Positions 8,979 to 17,193 of a stretch of 64,000 nucleotides of DNA are shown in pieces; position 1 is the stretch's first letter, and every line of letters starts with the position of its first letter. The stretch comes from Pelomonas sp. Root1217 (GTDB taxonomy: Bacteria > Pseudomonadota > Gammaproteobacteria > Burkholderiales > Burkholderiaceae_C). A program made the translations under genes and the position numbers. The notes beneath the pieces are model-generated. The model was not told the origin of the DNA, searched no databases, and saw only the letters and a program-made list of their open reading frames with translations. The stretch lies in assembly GCF_001425705.1 (NCBI RefSeq), contig NZ_LMDC01000012.1:601294-665293 (forward strand). Direction: 5' to 3'.

Positions 8979-9723
8979 AACGGTATTTGTCAGCAAGTTG
9001 GCGCAGCGTGCCGTCCTTCTCCAGCTTGCGCAGCGCCTGGGTCAGGCGTTCCTCGTGGGCGGCGGGCAGGTCGGCACGCAGCGCAAGGAACTGCGGCTCC
9101 TCCTGGAAGGCGGTGCGGCCGAACTTGAGCTTGTCGCCCAGCTTGCTCTGCGCCACATGGCGCCGCAGGTTGATGTCCTGGCCGTAGATGGCGTCGGCGC
9201 GGCCCATGACCAGCATCTGCAGGGCCTCGCGCTCGGAGCCCACCTCGGCGACGGCCACATTGGCCGACACCAGTCGGCGCGCCAGCGCCGTGCCGCGCAT
9301 GACCAGCACCGGCTTGCGGCGGCTCAAGGCAGCCAACTGGGCCAGGGAATCGGGGTTGCGCGGGTCGTCGGCGCGCTGCACGACCACGTGGCGGACGGTA
9401 TACAGCGCCACCGGCGCATAACGCCACTGTTTCTCGCGCTCGGGCGACTTCAGCAGGCAGAAGAAGGCATCGACGAGCCCCTCGGCCAACGAGCGTTCCA
9501 CGCGCTTGAGCGGCACCAGCTGGTCCAGGCCCGTGAAGTGCAGGCCCGGGTCCTGCCGCTCGACGGCGCGCAGGATTTCCAGGCACAGCCCCGGCTTGAG
9601 CGGGCCGCCGTCGGGGTCGTATTTCACTGTCGAGCTGGCCTGCTGGACTGTGCGCAGCGTCAGCTCCTGGGCCGGCGCCGCCAGGCTCAGCAACGCACTC
9701 AACAACCAGGGCCAGCGCAGCAC
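8977..9723 (-). CDS. Periplasmic solute-binding protein, SBP_bac_3 (amino-acid-type) fold
   Basis: The 248-residue protein has a short signal peptide ending near PAQELTLR and the bilobal pattern of family 3 solute-binding proteins: GLCLEILRAVERQDP, a central hinge, GTALARRLVSANVAVAEVGSEREALQMLVMGRADAIYGQDINL, and a C-terminal RQLADKYR. No permease or ATPase genes are adjacent, so it may serve a distant transporter or act as an orphan sensor-type protein. The ligand is unknown. Its TAG stop is fused to repeat copy A. Confidence 0.85.
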   Translation of the reverse strand: MLRWPWLLSALLSLAAPAQELTLRTVQQASSTVKYDPDGGPLKPGLCLEILRAVERQDPGLHFTGLDQLVPLKRVERSLAEGLVDAFFCLLKSPEREKQWRYAPVALYTVRHVVVQRADDPRNPDSLAQLAALSRRKPVLVMRGTALARRLVSANVAVAEVGSEREALQMLVMGRADAIYGQDINLRRHVAQSKLGDKLKFGRTAFQEEPQFLALRADLPAAHEERLTQALRKLEKDGTLRQLADKYR

Positions 9724-9784
9724 TTAGGATCACGTATCCCGAAAAACATGCGGCAGCATAGCCTTCGACACCGAAAATCCCCTG

Positions 9785-10159
9785 ATGGCCCACCCCCGTT
9801 TCAGTTGCAGCGTCACTGTGCAGTCCCTGCCCGAGCAGACCCATCTCGAGCAAGGTCTGTACGCCTTCAGCTACACGATCACGATCGAGAACACCGGCGA
9901 CGTGCTGTCCCAGCTTATCGGCCGGCACTGGGAGATCACCGACGCGCGTGGCCAGATGCAGGTCGTCGACGGCCTGGCCGTCGTCGGCCACCAGCCGGTG
10001 CTGGCGCCGGGCCAGAGCTTCCAGTACAGCTCGTGGGCGCAGATCGGCACCCCTCAGGGCACCATGCGCGGGCGCTTCCTGTGCGTGACCGAGGGCTGCG
10101 AGGTTTTCCATACCGAGGTCGACGAGTTCCTGCTCGCCGACAGTGCATCCCTCCATTGA
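9785..10159 (+). CDS. apaG: ApaG protein (DUF525)
   Basis: ApaG is a small beta-sandwich protein linked in enterobacteria to Ap4A metabolism and to Co2+/Mg2+ resistance, with no settled biochemical role. The 124-residue protein has the family core: YAFSYTITIENTGD, LIGRHWEITDARG, VDGLAVVGHQPVLAPG and FQYSSWAQIGTPQGTMRG. It starts 61 bases after the divergent binding-protein start. Its stop overlaps the TTG start of the next gene, an arrangement common in betaproteobacteria. Confidence 0.96.
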   Translation: MAHPRFSCSVTVQSLPEQTHLEQGLYAFSYTITIENTGDVLSQLIGRHWEITDARGQMQVVDGLAVVGHQPVLAPGQSFQYSSWAQIGTPQGTMRGRFLCVTEGCEVFHTEVDEFLLADSASLH

Positions 10160-12123
10160 CCTGGGACCTCACCGCCCTCCTGAACGCGGCCGACCCGCAG
10201 GCCGTACTCGCCGAGCGCAATCTGTGGCTGGTGCGCCTGCTGGAATGGCTGCGGCACGCGCCGCGTGAAGAGGCCTCGTTGGGCACGCCGCTGCCCATCG
10301 TGCGCCTCAAGCACCTGCTCAACGTGCTGGAGCGCCACCCCGAGCACGCCTGGGCCTTCGCCAATGTCATCGGCGGGGTCTGGAATGATGTCGACGCGGT
10401 GGCATTGTTTGCCGAGGTGGGCTTTGCACCGCGCATGGCGCTGTGGCATGAGTTCCTCGGCCGGCTGCGCCGCCGCCTGTTGCCGGCCACGACCGACACG
10501 CGCGACCTCGCGGCACTGTTCGAGCTGCTCTTCCCTGACGAGGCCGACGAGGACTGGATCGCCGCCATCGACGATGAGCTGCTGGTGCGGTTGGGCCTGC
10601 TGTTTGCCGCCACGCCCGACGACGGCTGGCGCGTCGAGGCCAACGCCGCGATCACGGTGCTGGTCAGCAGCGTGCATGCCGCCGGCCTGGCCGGTCCGCT
10701 GCGGGTGCGTATGGATGCGGAGCTGGTGCAGGACAAGCCTTTCCACCAACTGCCTGCCGCCTGGGCGGCCGTCGAGCGCGCGCTGGCTGGCGCCAATGAC
10801 GATGGGATCGCACTGGCCTCGGCCATGCAATACCTGCATGCGCTGCTCGACCGCTGCCGTGCCGCCGCGCTGACGGTGCCCGAGCACCTGGAAGCGCATG
10901 GCGTGTCGGTGGACCTGATGTTCTCCGTCGAGCAGCTCACCGCGCGGCTGGACCGCATCGATGCGCTGCTGGCCTGCCTGCTGTCCCACGAACCCCAGCG
11001 CGAGCTGTTGCGCCTGGTGTCGGGCCTGGTGCGCGTCGTGCACGAGCGGCGCAGCCTGCGCACGCTGTTCGCGCGCCACTACTCGCTGATGGCGCGCAAG
11101 GTGGCCGAGCGCAGCGCCGAGACGGGCGAGCACTACATCACCCGCAACCGCGAGGAATACCGCGACATGCTGCGTCGCGCGGCCGGTGGCGGCGCGGTGC
11201 TGGCCGGCACCACCTTCCTGAAGTTCGGCATCGCCCTGCTCGGCTTCACAGCCTTCTGGGGCGGCTTCTGGGCGGGCGTGAACTACGCGGCCTGCTTCGT
11301 CCTTATCCACCTGCTGCACTGGACGGTGGCGACCAAGCAGCCGGCGATGACGGCGCCCGCCATGGCGGACAAGTTGCTGCACATCGACCGCGACGACGCC
11401 ATCGTCGCCTTCGTCGACGAGGTGACCCACCTGGTGCGCTCGCAGGTGGCCGGCATCATTGGCAACCTCGTCGTCGTGGCGCCGCTGGTGCTGGCGGTGC
11501 AGGGCCTGTGCTGGCTGGCCTTCGGCGCGCCGCTGGTGGGCGTGCGCGACGCCGAATACGTGCTGCATTCGCTGAGCCTGTTCGGCCCCTCGCTGCTGTT
11601 CGCCACCTTCACCGGCACGCTGCTGTTCGCGTCCAGCATGATCGCCGGCTGGGTGGAGAACTGGTTCGTCTTCCACCGCCTGGACAGCGCCATCGCCTGG
11701 AACCCGCGCATCATCGCGACGCTGGGCCAGACGCGCGCGCAGCGCTGGTCGCATTGGTGGCGGGCCAACATTTCCGGCCTGACGGCCAACATCAGCCTGG
11801 GCCTGATGCTGGGTCTGGCGCCGGCGCTGTTCGGCTTCGTCGGCCTGGGCCTGGAGGTGCGCCATGTGACGCTGTCCACCGGTCAGCTCGCCGCCGCCGT
11901 AGGTGCGCTGGGTGTCGGCGTCATGACGACCTGGGCCTTCTGGTCCTGCGTGCTGTGCATCGCCGGCATCGGCATGCTCAATGTCGGCGTCAGCTTCTTC
12001 TGCGCCTTCAAGGTGGCGATGCGCTCACGCGGCGTGCGCCTGGCCGACCGCAAGCGCGTCTATGCCGCCATCCGCGCGCGGCTGCGGCGCCAGCCCTTGA
12101 GCTTCCTGATCGCGAGGAGTTAG
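10156..12123 (+). CDS. Gcr-family 'site-specific recombinase' membrane protein (SpecificRecomb, PF10136)
   Basis: This 655-residue protein belongs to the family named after Neisseria Gcr. The start is inferred as the TTG at 10156 overlapping the apaG stop; residues begin MTWDLTALLNAADPQ. No ATG in frame lies near, and further upstream the frame crosses sequence antisense to another gene. The N-terminal half is helical and soluble. The C-terminal half has several hydrophobic segments (for example residues 340-385, 435-470, 485-510 and 545-635). Despite the family name, no tyrosine or serine recombinase catalytic motif is visible, so recombinase activity is doubtful. It follows apaG directly. 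Confidence 0.85.
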   Translation: MTWDLTALLNAADPQAVLAERNLWLVRLLEWLRHAPREEASLGTPLPIVRLKHLLNVLERHPEHAWAFANVIGGVWNDVDAVALFAEVGFAPRMALWHEFLGRLRRRLLPATTDTRDLAALFELLFPDEADEDWIAAIDDELLVRLGLLFAATPDDGWRVEANAAITVLVSSVHAAGLAGPLRVRMDAELVQDKPFHQLPAAWAAVERALAGANDDGIALASAMQYLHALLDRCRAAALTVPEHLEAHGVSVDLMFSVEQLTARLDRIDALLACLLSHEPQRELLRLVSGLVRVVHERRSLRTLFARHYSLMARKVAERSAETGEHYITRNREEYRDMLRRAAGGGAVLAGTTFLKFGIALLGFTAFWGGFWAGVNYAACFVLIHLLHWTVATKQPAMTAPAMADKLLHIDRDDAIVAFVDEVTHLVRSQVAGIIGNLVVVAPLVLAVQGLCWLAFGAPLVGVRDAEYVLHSLSLFGPSLLFATFTGTLLFASSMIAGWVENWFVFHRLDSAIAWNPRIIATLGQTRAQRWSHWWRANISGLTANISLGLMLGLAPALFGFVGLGLEVRHVTLSTGQLAAAVGALGVGVMTTWAFWSCVLCIAGIGMLNVGVSFFCAFKVAMRSRGVRLADRKRVYAAIRARLRRQPLSFLIARS

Positions 12124-12227
12124 TCCTCGCGCCGCTCGCCCTTCTTGCGGCCCGAGAACATGGTCCACCAGATGATGAAGACAAAGATCGCGAGCGCGCC
12201 AAGGGCTTCGAGGGCGAGGAGCAGCAT
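12120..12227 (-). CDS. Putative 35-residue single-span membrane protein
   Basis: On the minus strand an ATG at 12227 opens a 35-codon frame. It encodes one hydrophobic helix (about residues 3-24, including AIFVFIIWWTMF) followed by a basic, charged tail, GRKKGERRED. This positive-inside pattern is what a real small membrane protein looks like. Its start shares bases with the plus-strand mltA start (CATG at 12225-12228), and its stop overlaps the preceding recombinase-family stop. No clear ribosome-binding site is seen, which lowers confidence. Confidence 0.45.
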   Translation of the reverse strand: MLLLALEALGALAIFVFIIWWTMFSGRKKGERRED

Positions 12228-13320
12228 GGGGTGGTGGGCGCGTGGAGGGCTGGCGGCGATTCTAGGAAGCCTGGCCGCCTGCTCGTCGCCGCCCCTGCAG
12301 CCGCCGACCCCGGCACCCGTGACACCGACGGCACTCAAGGCCGCGCCGCGCTGGACCACCGCCGACTGGAAGGAACTGCCGGGTTGGGGGAGTGATGACC
12401 TGCTGGCTGCCTGGCCGGCCCTGCTGGCCAGCTGCCAGCGCCCCGCGCCGGGCTGGGCCGAGTTCTGCGCCCGCGCCGCGCTGCAGGCGCCTGCCGACCC
12501 GCTGGAGGCCGCGCTCTTCCTGATGAAACATCTGCGCCCCTGGCGGCTGCAGGCCGATGGCGGCGAGGCGACGGGCCTGCTGACCGGCTATTTCGAGCCC
12601 CAGCTCGCAGCCAGCCGCACGCGCCAGGGTGCCTTCCAGTGGCCGCTGCATGCCCTGCCCGCCGATGCCGCGCTGCGCCGCACCCCGCGCCGCGACATCG
12701 ACGCCAACCCGCGCTTCGCCGCGCTGGAACTGGCCTATGTCGATGATCCGTTTGCGCTGCTGCAACTGCAGATCCAGGGCTCGGGCCGCCTGGTCATGCG
12801 CGATGCGGCGGGCGCCGAGCGCATCAGCCGCGTCGCCTATGCGGGCCACAACGACCAGCCCTTCCAGTCGGTCGCGCGGGCCTTGCTGGACCGCGGCGAA
12901 GTGAGCGACGCGACGCCGCGCACCTTGAGCGACTGGGCGCGCCGCAACCCGGCCAAGGTGCACGACGCCTTGGCCGTCAACCCGCGCGTCGTCTACTTCC
13001 GCGAGGAGGCCCTGCCCGATGCGAGCCTGGGCCCCCGCGGTGCCCAGGGCGTGCCGCTGACACCAGGCCGTTCCGTCGCCATCGACCGCAGCTACATCGC
13101 ACTGGGCACGCCGCTGTGGCTGGACAGCACCGCGCCGCTATCGACGACCCCACTGCGCCGCCTTGTGCTGGCTCAGGATGCGGGCAGCGCCATCCAGGGC
13201 GCCGTGCGCGCGGACCTGTTCTGGGGCTGGGGCGAGGACGCTGCACTGCAGGCCAGTCGCACCAAGCAGGCGCTGCGGCTGTGGGCGCTGTGGCCCGACG
13301 GGATTACTCCGAGACCTTGA
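12226..13320 (+). CDS. mltA: Membrane-bound lytic murein transglycosylase A
   Basis: MltA cleaves peptidoglycan glycan strands to 1,6-anhydromuropeptides at the outer membrane. The ATG at 12226 has a good ribosome-binding site (GAGGAG at 12216-12221) and yields a 364-residue lipoprotein with lipobox LAAC. The motifs GLLTGYFEPQL, LQLQIQGSGRLV, RVAYAGHNDQPF and, near the C-terminus, LVLAQDAGSAIQGAVRADLFWG (the 3D-type barrel with the catalytic aspartate) identify the family. The 3' end overlaps the convergent DUF427 gene by 17 bases. Confidence 0.95.
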   Translation: MGWWARGGLAAILGSLAACSSPPLQPPTPAPVTPTALKAAPRWTTADWKELPGWGSDDLLAAWPALLASCQRPAPGWAEFCARAALQAPADPLEAALFLMKHLRPWRLQADGGEATGLLTGYFEPQLAASRTRQGAFQWPLHALPADAALRRTPRRDIDANPRFAALELAYVDDPFALLQLQIQGSGRLVMRDAAGAERISRVAYAGHNDQPFQSVARALLDRGEVSDATPRTLSDWARRNPAKVHDALAVNPRVVYFREEALPDASLGPRGAQGVPLTPGRSVAIDRSYIALGTPLWLDSTAPLSTTPLRRLVLAQDAGSAIQGAVRADLFWGWGEDAALQASRTKQALRLWALWPDGITPRP

Positions 13321-13585
13321 CGCCTTTCCAGAAGGCGTAGCGGCCCTTGATCTCGGCTGCGGCGGGCAGCGGGTCGGCGTAGTACCAGACCGCATCCGGG
13401 TTCATCTCGCCGTTGACGAACAGGCTCAGGTACTGCGCCTGGCCCTTCCAGGGGCAGCCGCTGCGGTGGTTGGAGAAGGTCGTGTATTCCTTCTTCAGCG
13501 ATTCGGCCGGGAAATAGTGGTTGCCTTCGACGACCACCGTGTCGTCGCTCTCGGCGATGGTCGCGCCGTTCCACACTGCTTTCAT
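13304..13585 (-). CDS. DUF427 family protein
   Basis: The start at 13585 gives a 93-residue protein beginning MKAVWNGATIAESDDTVVVE. It contains the family core EGNHYFPAESLKKEY and SGCPWKGQAQYLSLFVNG, followed by AVWYYADPLP and RYAFWKGV. DUF427 proteins are small beta-rich proteins of unknown function, common in bacteria and fungi. The start faces the 13610 gene across 24 bases, so the two share a tiny divergent promoter region. Confidence 0.92.
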   Translation of the reverse strand: MKAVWNGATIAESDDTVVVEGNHYFPAESLKKEYTTFSNHRSGCPWKGQAQYLSLFVNGEMNPDAVWYYADPLPAAAEIKGRYAFWKGVKVSE

Positions 13586-13609
13586 CTCTGGCTCCGTGAA
13601 AATGGGTTG

Positions 13610-13849
13610 ATGCGACGCTACCACTCCCACCTCGGCCGCGACATCGTCATCACCGGCGGCAGCGCCCGGGATCTCGACCCCGGCCAGTTCGGCGTGCTCG
13701 CCATTGATGGCGGTGCGGGCGGCTGGTCGGTGGTGCACAAGGGCCCCGACGGGGACGTCGACGAACTCAACAACGAGATGCACTTCGAGACGTGGGAGGA
13801 GGCGCTGGCGTTTGTGAAGGAGTTGATCGGGATGATGACCGCACCATGA
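13610..13849 (+). CDS. Hypothetical 79-residue protein
   Basis: The ATG at 13610 opens MRRYHSHLGRDIVITGG, and the protein ends FVKELIGMMTAP. It is acidic in the middle (DGDVDELNNEMHFETWEEA) with an amphipathic C-terminal helix, and it looks like a compact cytoplasmic protein. I do not recognise a family. Its stop overlaps the start of the glutathione S-transferase gene (ATGA at 13846), so translational coupling is likely. The open frame extends further upstream but overlaps the DUF427 gene and mltA. Confidence 0.65.
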   Translation: MRRYHSHLGRDIVITGGSARDLDPGQFGVLAIDGGAGGWSVVHKGPDGDVDELNNEMHFETWEEALAFVKELIGMMTAP

Positions 13850-14493
13850 ACTCTCCCGCTGCCCCGCTCACCCTCTATGGGGCTGCTGCCTCGGGGTCTG
13901 TGGCTGTCGAAGCCGCGCTGACGCTGCTGGGCCTGCCTTACCAACTGATCGAAGGCGCCACCTGGGCCGAGGCTGCTGCGCGTGATCGCGTCGCGCCGAC
14001 GAATCCCATGCGCCAGATCCCGACGCTGGTGCTGGAGGGCGGCGAGGTCATGACCGAAAGCGCGGCCATCCTGATCTATCTGGCCGACCTGCATCCTGAG
14101 GCGCGGCTGGCGCCGGCACCCAACGACCCGCGGCGGCGGCAGTTCCTGCGCTGGATGCTTTATGTGTCATCGGCCATCTACTCGCTGCACTGGATCAAGC
14201 CGGACGTGAAGCGCATCGGTGCGCCAGACAGCGCGCGAGATGCCGTAGTTAATGCGGTGCATGAGCGCATCGCGTTCTGCTGGTCCAACATGGATCGCCA
14301 GCTGACGCCGGGGCGTTATCTGCTGGGTGATGAGCTGACTGCGCTCGATCTCTACGTCGCCGTCATTTCGCGCTTCGGGCCTTGGCGCGAGCGCTTCTAT
14401 GAGTCTGCGCCGGGCATGACGACAGCCGTGCGGCGCGTCGACGAGGAGCCACGGTTGGCGGCGCTGTGGCGTGAACGTTTTCCGGAAGATTGA
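13846..14493 (+). CDS. Glutathione S-transferase family protein
   Basis: The 215-residue protein starts at the ATG overlapping the previous stop. The N-terminal thioredoxin-like domain has LTLYGAAASGSVAVEAAL, then the cis-proline motif NPMRQIPTLVLEGG and the glutathione-contact motif MTESAAILIYLADLHP. The all-helical C-terminal domain has YLLGDELTALDLYVAVISRFGPW, with the usual N-capping aspartate. The substrate is unknown. It sits in a run of small genes in the same direction (13610-15173). Confidence 0.93.
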   Translation: MNSPAAPLTLYGAAASGSVAVEAALTLLGLPYQLIEGATWAEAAARDRVAPTNPMRQIPTLVLEGGEVMTESAAILIYLADLHPEARLAPAPNDPRRRQFLRWMLYVSSAIYSLHWIKPDVKRIGAPDSARDAVVNAVHERIAFCWSNMDRQLTPGRYLLGDELTALDLYVAVISRFGPWRERFYESAPGMTTAVRRVDEEPRLAALWRERFPED

Positions 14494-14503
14494 GGAGCAA
14501 GCC

Positions 14504-14935
14504 ATGGCTGCGAACCGCATGTCCAAGTTCGACGTCTTCATTGGCACCTGGAACACAAGCGGCGAGGTGCTGGAGACCGACGCTGGCCCTGCAAGCACAC
14601 TGACTGCAACCGACACCTATCGCTGGCTGCCGGGCCGGCACTTCATCGTGCACGAGGTCGATGCACGCTTTGACGGCAAGCCCACGCGCTCGATGGAGGT
14701 CATGGGCTTCGACACGAGCAAGCAGCAGCATTTCGCGCGGTCGTTCGATGACCAGGGCGTGGCCGAGGCCTATGTCGTCGAACTCCATGGCAGGCGCTGG
14801 ACGATCAGCGGCAAGACAGCCAGGTTCAACGGCGGCTTCGATGCAGGGAGAAACCGGCTGACGGGATTCTGGGAGCTCAAGGGCCGAAGGGGCCGGTGGC
14901 AGCCATGGATCAAGCTCGAACTGGCGCGTGCCTGA
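14504..14935 (+). CDS. DUF1579 family protein
   Basis: The ATG at 14504 is preceded by GAGGAGCAAGCC, a good ribosome-binding site, and gives 143 residues. The sequence KFDVFIGTWNTSGEV near the N-terminus, YRWLPGRHFIVHEVDARF and FNGGFDAGRNRLTGFWE match the lipocalin-like pattern of DUF1579, whose members are uncharacterised. It lies 10 bases after the GST gene and is probably cotranscribed with it. Confidence 0.8.
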   Translation: MAANRMSKFDVFIGTWNTSGEVLETDAGPASTLTATDTYRWLPGRHFIVHEVDARFDGKPTRSMEVMGFDTSKQQHFARSFDDQGVAEAYVVELHGRRWTISGKTARFNGGFDAGRNRLTGFWELKGRRGRWQPWIKLELARA

Positions 14936-14945
14936 GGGAGTGGCG

Positions 14946-15173
14946 ATGGCTGCTCAACGTTTTGATGTCTTTGGCCGCCTCTTCGACATCGAACGCAGAG
15001 ACGGCAAATGGGCGGCCCTCGCGGTCGGCAACGACGGCAAGCGCGGTCCGGCCGGCTTCGTGATCCCGGAGTTCGTGGCGGACGAGGAGCTCGAGCAGTT
15101 CCTGTTCGACCTGTTCCATGAGCAGGCCGCTTACAAGAAGGGTGGCATCAGCCGCGTGAGCCGTCAGACCTGA
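14946..15173 (+). CDS. Small conserved hypothetical protein, possibly DUF7661-like
   Basis: The 75-residue protein begins at the ATG at 14946 (GGAGTGGCG upstream). It has RFDVFGRLFDIERRDGKWAAL, then GKRGPAGFVIPEFVADEELEQFLFDLFHEQA. A short beta-rich half followed by an acidic helix resembles the small bacterial family DUF7661, but I cannot confirm this without a search. The last 10 bases overlap the convergent FAD-dependent dehydrogenase gene. Confidence 0.7.
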   Translation: MAAQRFDVFGRLFDIERRDGKWAALAVGNDGKRGPAGFVIPEFVADEELEQFLFDLFHEQAAYKKGGISRVSRQT

Positions 15174-16876
15174 CCGCCCGCCTTCGCCCCCTTGCCCTGC
15201 AGCACCGGCGCATCCGGCATGCCCAGCAGATCTGCCGCCAGCGCCTCGGCGACCTCGATGCCGTCCACGCCGGCGCTCATGATGCCGCCCGCATACCCCG
15301 CCCCTTCGCCAGCCGGGAACAGGCCGCGCACGTTGACGCTCTGGTAGTCCCGCCCACGGTTGATTCGCAGTGGTGACGAGGTGCGAGTCTCGACACCCGT
15401 CAGCACCGCATCCGGCCGGTCGAAGCCGCGGATCTGGCGCGCAAACGCAGGCAAGGCTTCGCGGATCGCCTCCAGGGCGTAAGACGGCAGCGAGCCACGG
15501 CCCTTTTGCTGCAGGTCGGTCAGCGTGACGCCCGGCTTGTAGCTCGGCGCCACATCGCCGAATTCCTTGCTGACCTGGCGCTTGACGAAGTCGCCCACCA
15601 GCGAACCGGGCGCCAGATAGCCGCCGCCGCCCAGCTCGTAGGCGCGGCTTTCCCAGATGCGCTGGAAGGCCATGCCGTCCAGCGGGTTCACGAGGCTGCC
15701 GTCGCGCTTGCCGTCCTGGCGGTAGTCCTCGGGCGTCAGGCCGACGACGATGCCGGCGTTCGCATTGCGCTCGTTGCGCGAGTACTGGCTCATGCCGTTG
15801 GTGACGACGCGATCCGGTTCGCTGGTGGCGGCCACCACCGTGCCGCCGGGGCACATGCAGAAGCTGTAGACCGAGCGGCCGTTCTTGGCGTGGTGCACCA
15901 GCTTGTAGTCGGCCGCACCGAGGATCTCGTTGCCGGCGTGGACGCCGAAGCGAGCCGCGTCGACCAGGCTCTGCGGGTGCTCGATGCGATAGCCGATGGA
16001 AAAGGGCTTGGCTTCCATCTGCACGCCACGGGCATGCAGCATCGTGAAGGTGTCGCGGGCACTGTGGCCGAGCGCAATGACGACATGGGTCGTATCGATC
16101 TGCTCGCCCGATTCGAGCTGCACGCCACGCACCGCGCCGTTCTCGATCAGCAGATCCGTCATCTTCTGCTGGAAGCGGATCTCGCCGCCCAGCGCCTCGA
16201 TGTCGGCCCGCATCTTGATGATCATGCTGACCAGGCGGAAGGTGCCGATGTGGGGCTTGCTGACGAACAGGATCTCGTCCGGCGCGCCGGCCTTGACGAA
16301 CTCGGTCAGCACCTTGCGCGTCAGGTGGCGCGGGTCGGAGATCTGGCTGTAGAGCTTGCCATCAGAGAAGGTGCCGGCGCCGCCCTCGCCGAACTGCACA
16401 TTGCTCTCGGGGTGCAGCTGCTGCTCGCGCCACAGGGCCCAGGTGTCCTGGGTGCGCTCGCGCACGGCCTTGCCGCGTTCCAGCACGATGGGGCGCAGGC
16501 CCATCTGCGCCAGGATCAGCGCGGCGAACAGGCCGCAGGGGCCGAAGCCGACGACGACCGGCCGCGGGCCGGTGTACTCGCCCCGACCCTTTCCAAATTG
16601 GGCCAGGAAGTGGTAGCCGGTGTCGGGCGTCGGTCGGATCTGGTGGTCGCCGGCAAAGCGCGCCAGCAGGGTGGCTTCGTCGACCCCATCAGCCAGCGTG
16701 CAGTCCAGCGTGTAGACGAGCTGGATGTCGCTGCGCTTGCGCGCGTCGTAGCCGCGCCGGAAGACCTGGATGTCAGCCAGCTCGCTGTCGGCGAGCTTCA
16801 GCCGCGCCAGCACGGCAGGGCGCAGGGCCTCCGGAGCATGGGCCAGCGGAAGGCGTAATTCGGTGATGCGGATCAT
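15164..16876 (-). CDS. FAD-dependent dehydrogenase, COG2509 family
   Basis: This 570-residue protein belongs to the uncharacterised FAD-dependent dehydrogenases (COG2509). A roughly 100-residue N-terminal domain (ITELRLPLAHAPEAL...) precedes the FAD dinucleotide-binding motif VVVGFGPCGLFAALILAQMG near residue 108. Later motifs are FGEGGAGTFSDGKLYSQI, FVSKPHIGTFRLV, VIALGHSARDTF, FCMCPGGTVVAATSE and the C-terminal GLFPAGEGAGYAGGIMSAGVDG. The substrate is not known. It appears monocistronic. Confidence 0.92.
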   Translation of the reverse strand: MIRITELRLPLAHAPEALRPAVLARLKLADSELADIQVFRRGYDARKRSDIQLVYTLDCTLADGVDEATLLARFAGDHQIRPTPDTGYHFLAQFGKGRGEYTGPRPVVVGFGPCGLFAALILAQMGLRPIVLERGKAVRERTQDTWALWREQQLHPESNVQFGEGGAGTFSDGKLYSQISDPRHLTRKVLTEFVKAGAPDEILFVSKPHIGTFRLVSMIIKMRADIEALGGEIRFQQKMTDLLIENGAVRGVQLESGEQIDTTHVVIALGHSARDTFTMLHARGVQMEAKPFSIGYRIEHPQSLVDAARFGVHAGNEILGAADYKLVHHAKNGRSVYSFCMCPGGTVVAATSEPDRVVTNGMSQYSRNERNANAGIVVGLTPEDYRQDGKRDGSLVNPLDGMAFQRIWESRAYELGGGGYLAPGSLVGDFVKRQVSKEFGDVAPSYKPGVTLTDLQQKGRGSLPSYALEAIREALPAFARQIRGFDRPDAVLTGVETRTSSPLRINRGRDYQSVNVRGLFPAGEGAGYAGGIMSAGVDGIEVAEALAADLLGMPDAPVLQGKGAKAGGQV

Positions 16877-16900
16877 GGTGTCAGGTCAGTTTCTAGCCGA

Positions 16901-16929
16901 CAAAAACAAACAGGCCCCGCGGGGCCTGT
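16901..16929 (-). terminator. Intrinsic terminator on the minus strand
   Basis: A perfect palindrome, ACAGGCCCCGCGGGGCCTGT (16910-16929), is followed on the minus strand by TTTGTTTTTG. It lies 34 bases past the stop of the small gene at 16963 and just before the FAD-dehydrogenase start, so it most likely ends the small gene's transcript. Confidence 0.85.
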
Positions 16930-16962
16930 GTGAGCAAGATCGTCAGGCGATCAGCCCGTCAA

Positions 16963-17127
16963 TCAACCCGAATGCGGGCGCTTGCCCGGGTTCTTCTTGG
17001 AGCGGGTGTGCGAACCGCGCTCCAGGCTGCGCAGCTGGCCCTTGGGCGCCGTGAAGGTCACGCCCTTGGGGGCTTCGGGACGGGGGGAGGCGCGGCGGTC
17101 CGCTTCGGTGATGATCTTGTTGCCCAT
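16963..17127 (-). CDS. Basic 54-residue conserved hypothetical protein
   Basis: The ATG at 17127 is preceded at the right distance by ACGGAG. The protein starts MGNKIITEADRRASPRPE, continues through GVTFTAPKGQLRSLERGS and ends in a very basic tail with HTRSKKNPGKRP. It is highly basic and lacks hydrophobic segments, so it may bind nucleic acid, though this is inference. It is flanked by its own space upstream and an intrinsic terminator downstream, so it looks like an independent gene. I do not recognise a named family. Confidence 0.75.
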   Translation of the reverse strand: MGNKIITEADRRASPRPEAPKGVTFTAPKGQLRSLERGSHTRSKKNPGKRPHSG

Positions 17128-17193
17128 GATGGCTCCGTAAACAAAAGCCCACAGCAGGGGCGAAACGCAAAACAGCGACGAAAGGCAGGGATT

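Noticed and set aside
8803-10155. A long upstream extension of the Gcr-type recombinase frame
   Set aside because: It crosses repeat copy A, the antisense of the binding-protein gene and apaG in another frame. Only sequence from 10156 has family similarity.
10156-12123. The Gcr-type protein as evidence for a mobile element
   Set aside because: Despite the family name there are no recombinase catalytic motifs, no att-like repeats around it, and apaG-gcr linkage is an ordinary betaproteobacterial arrangement.
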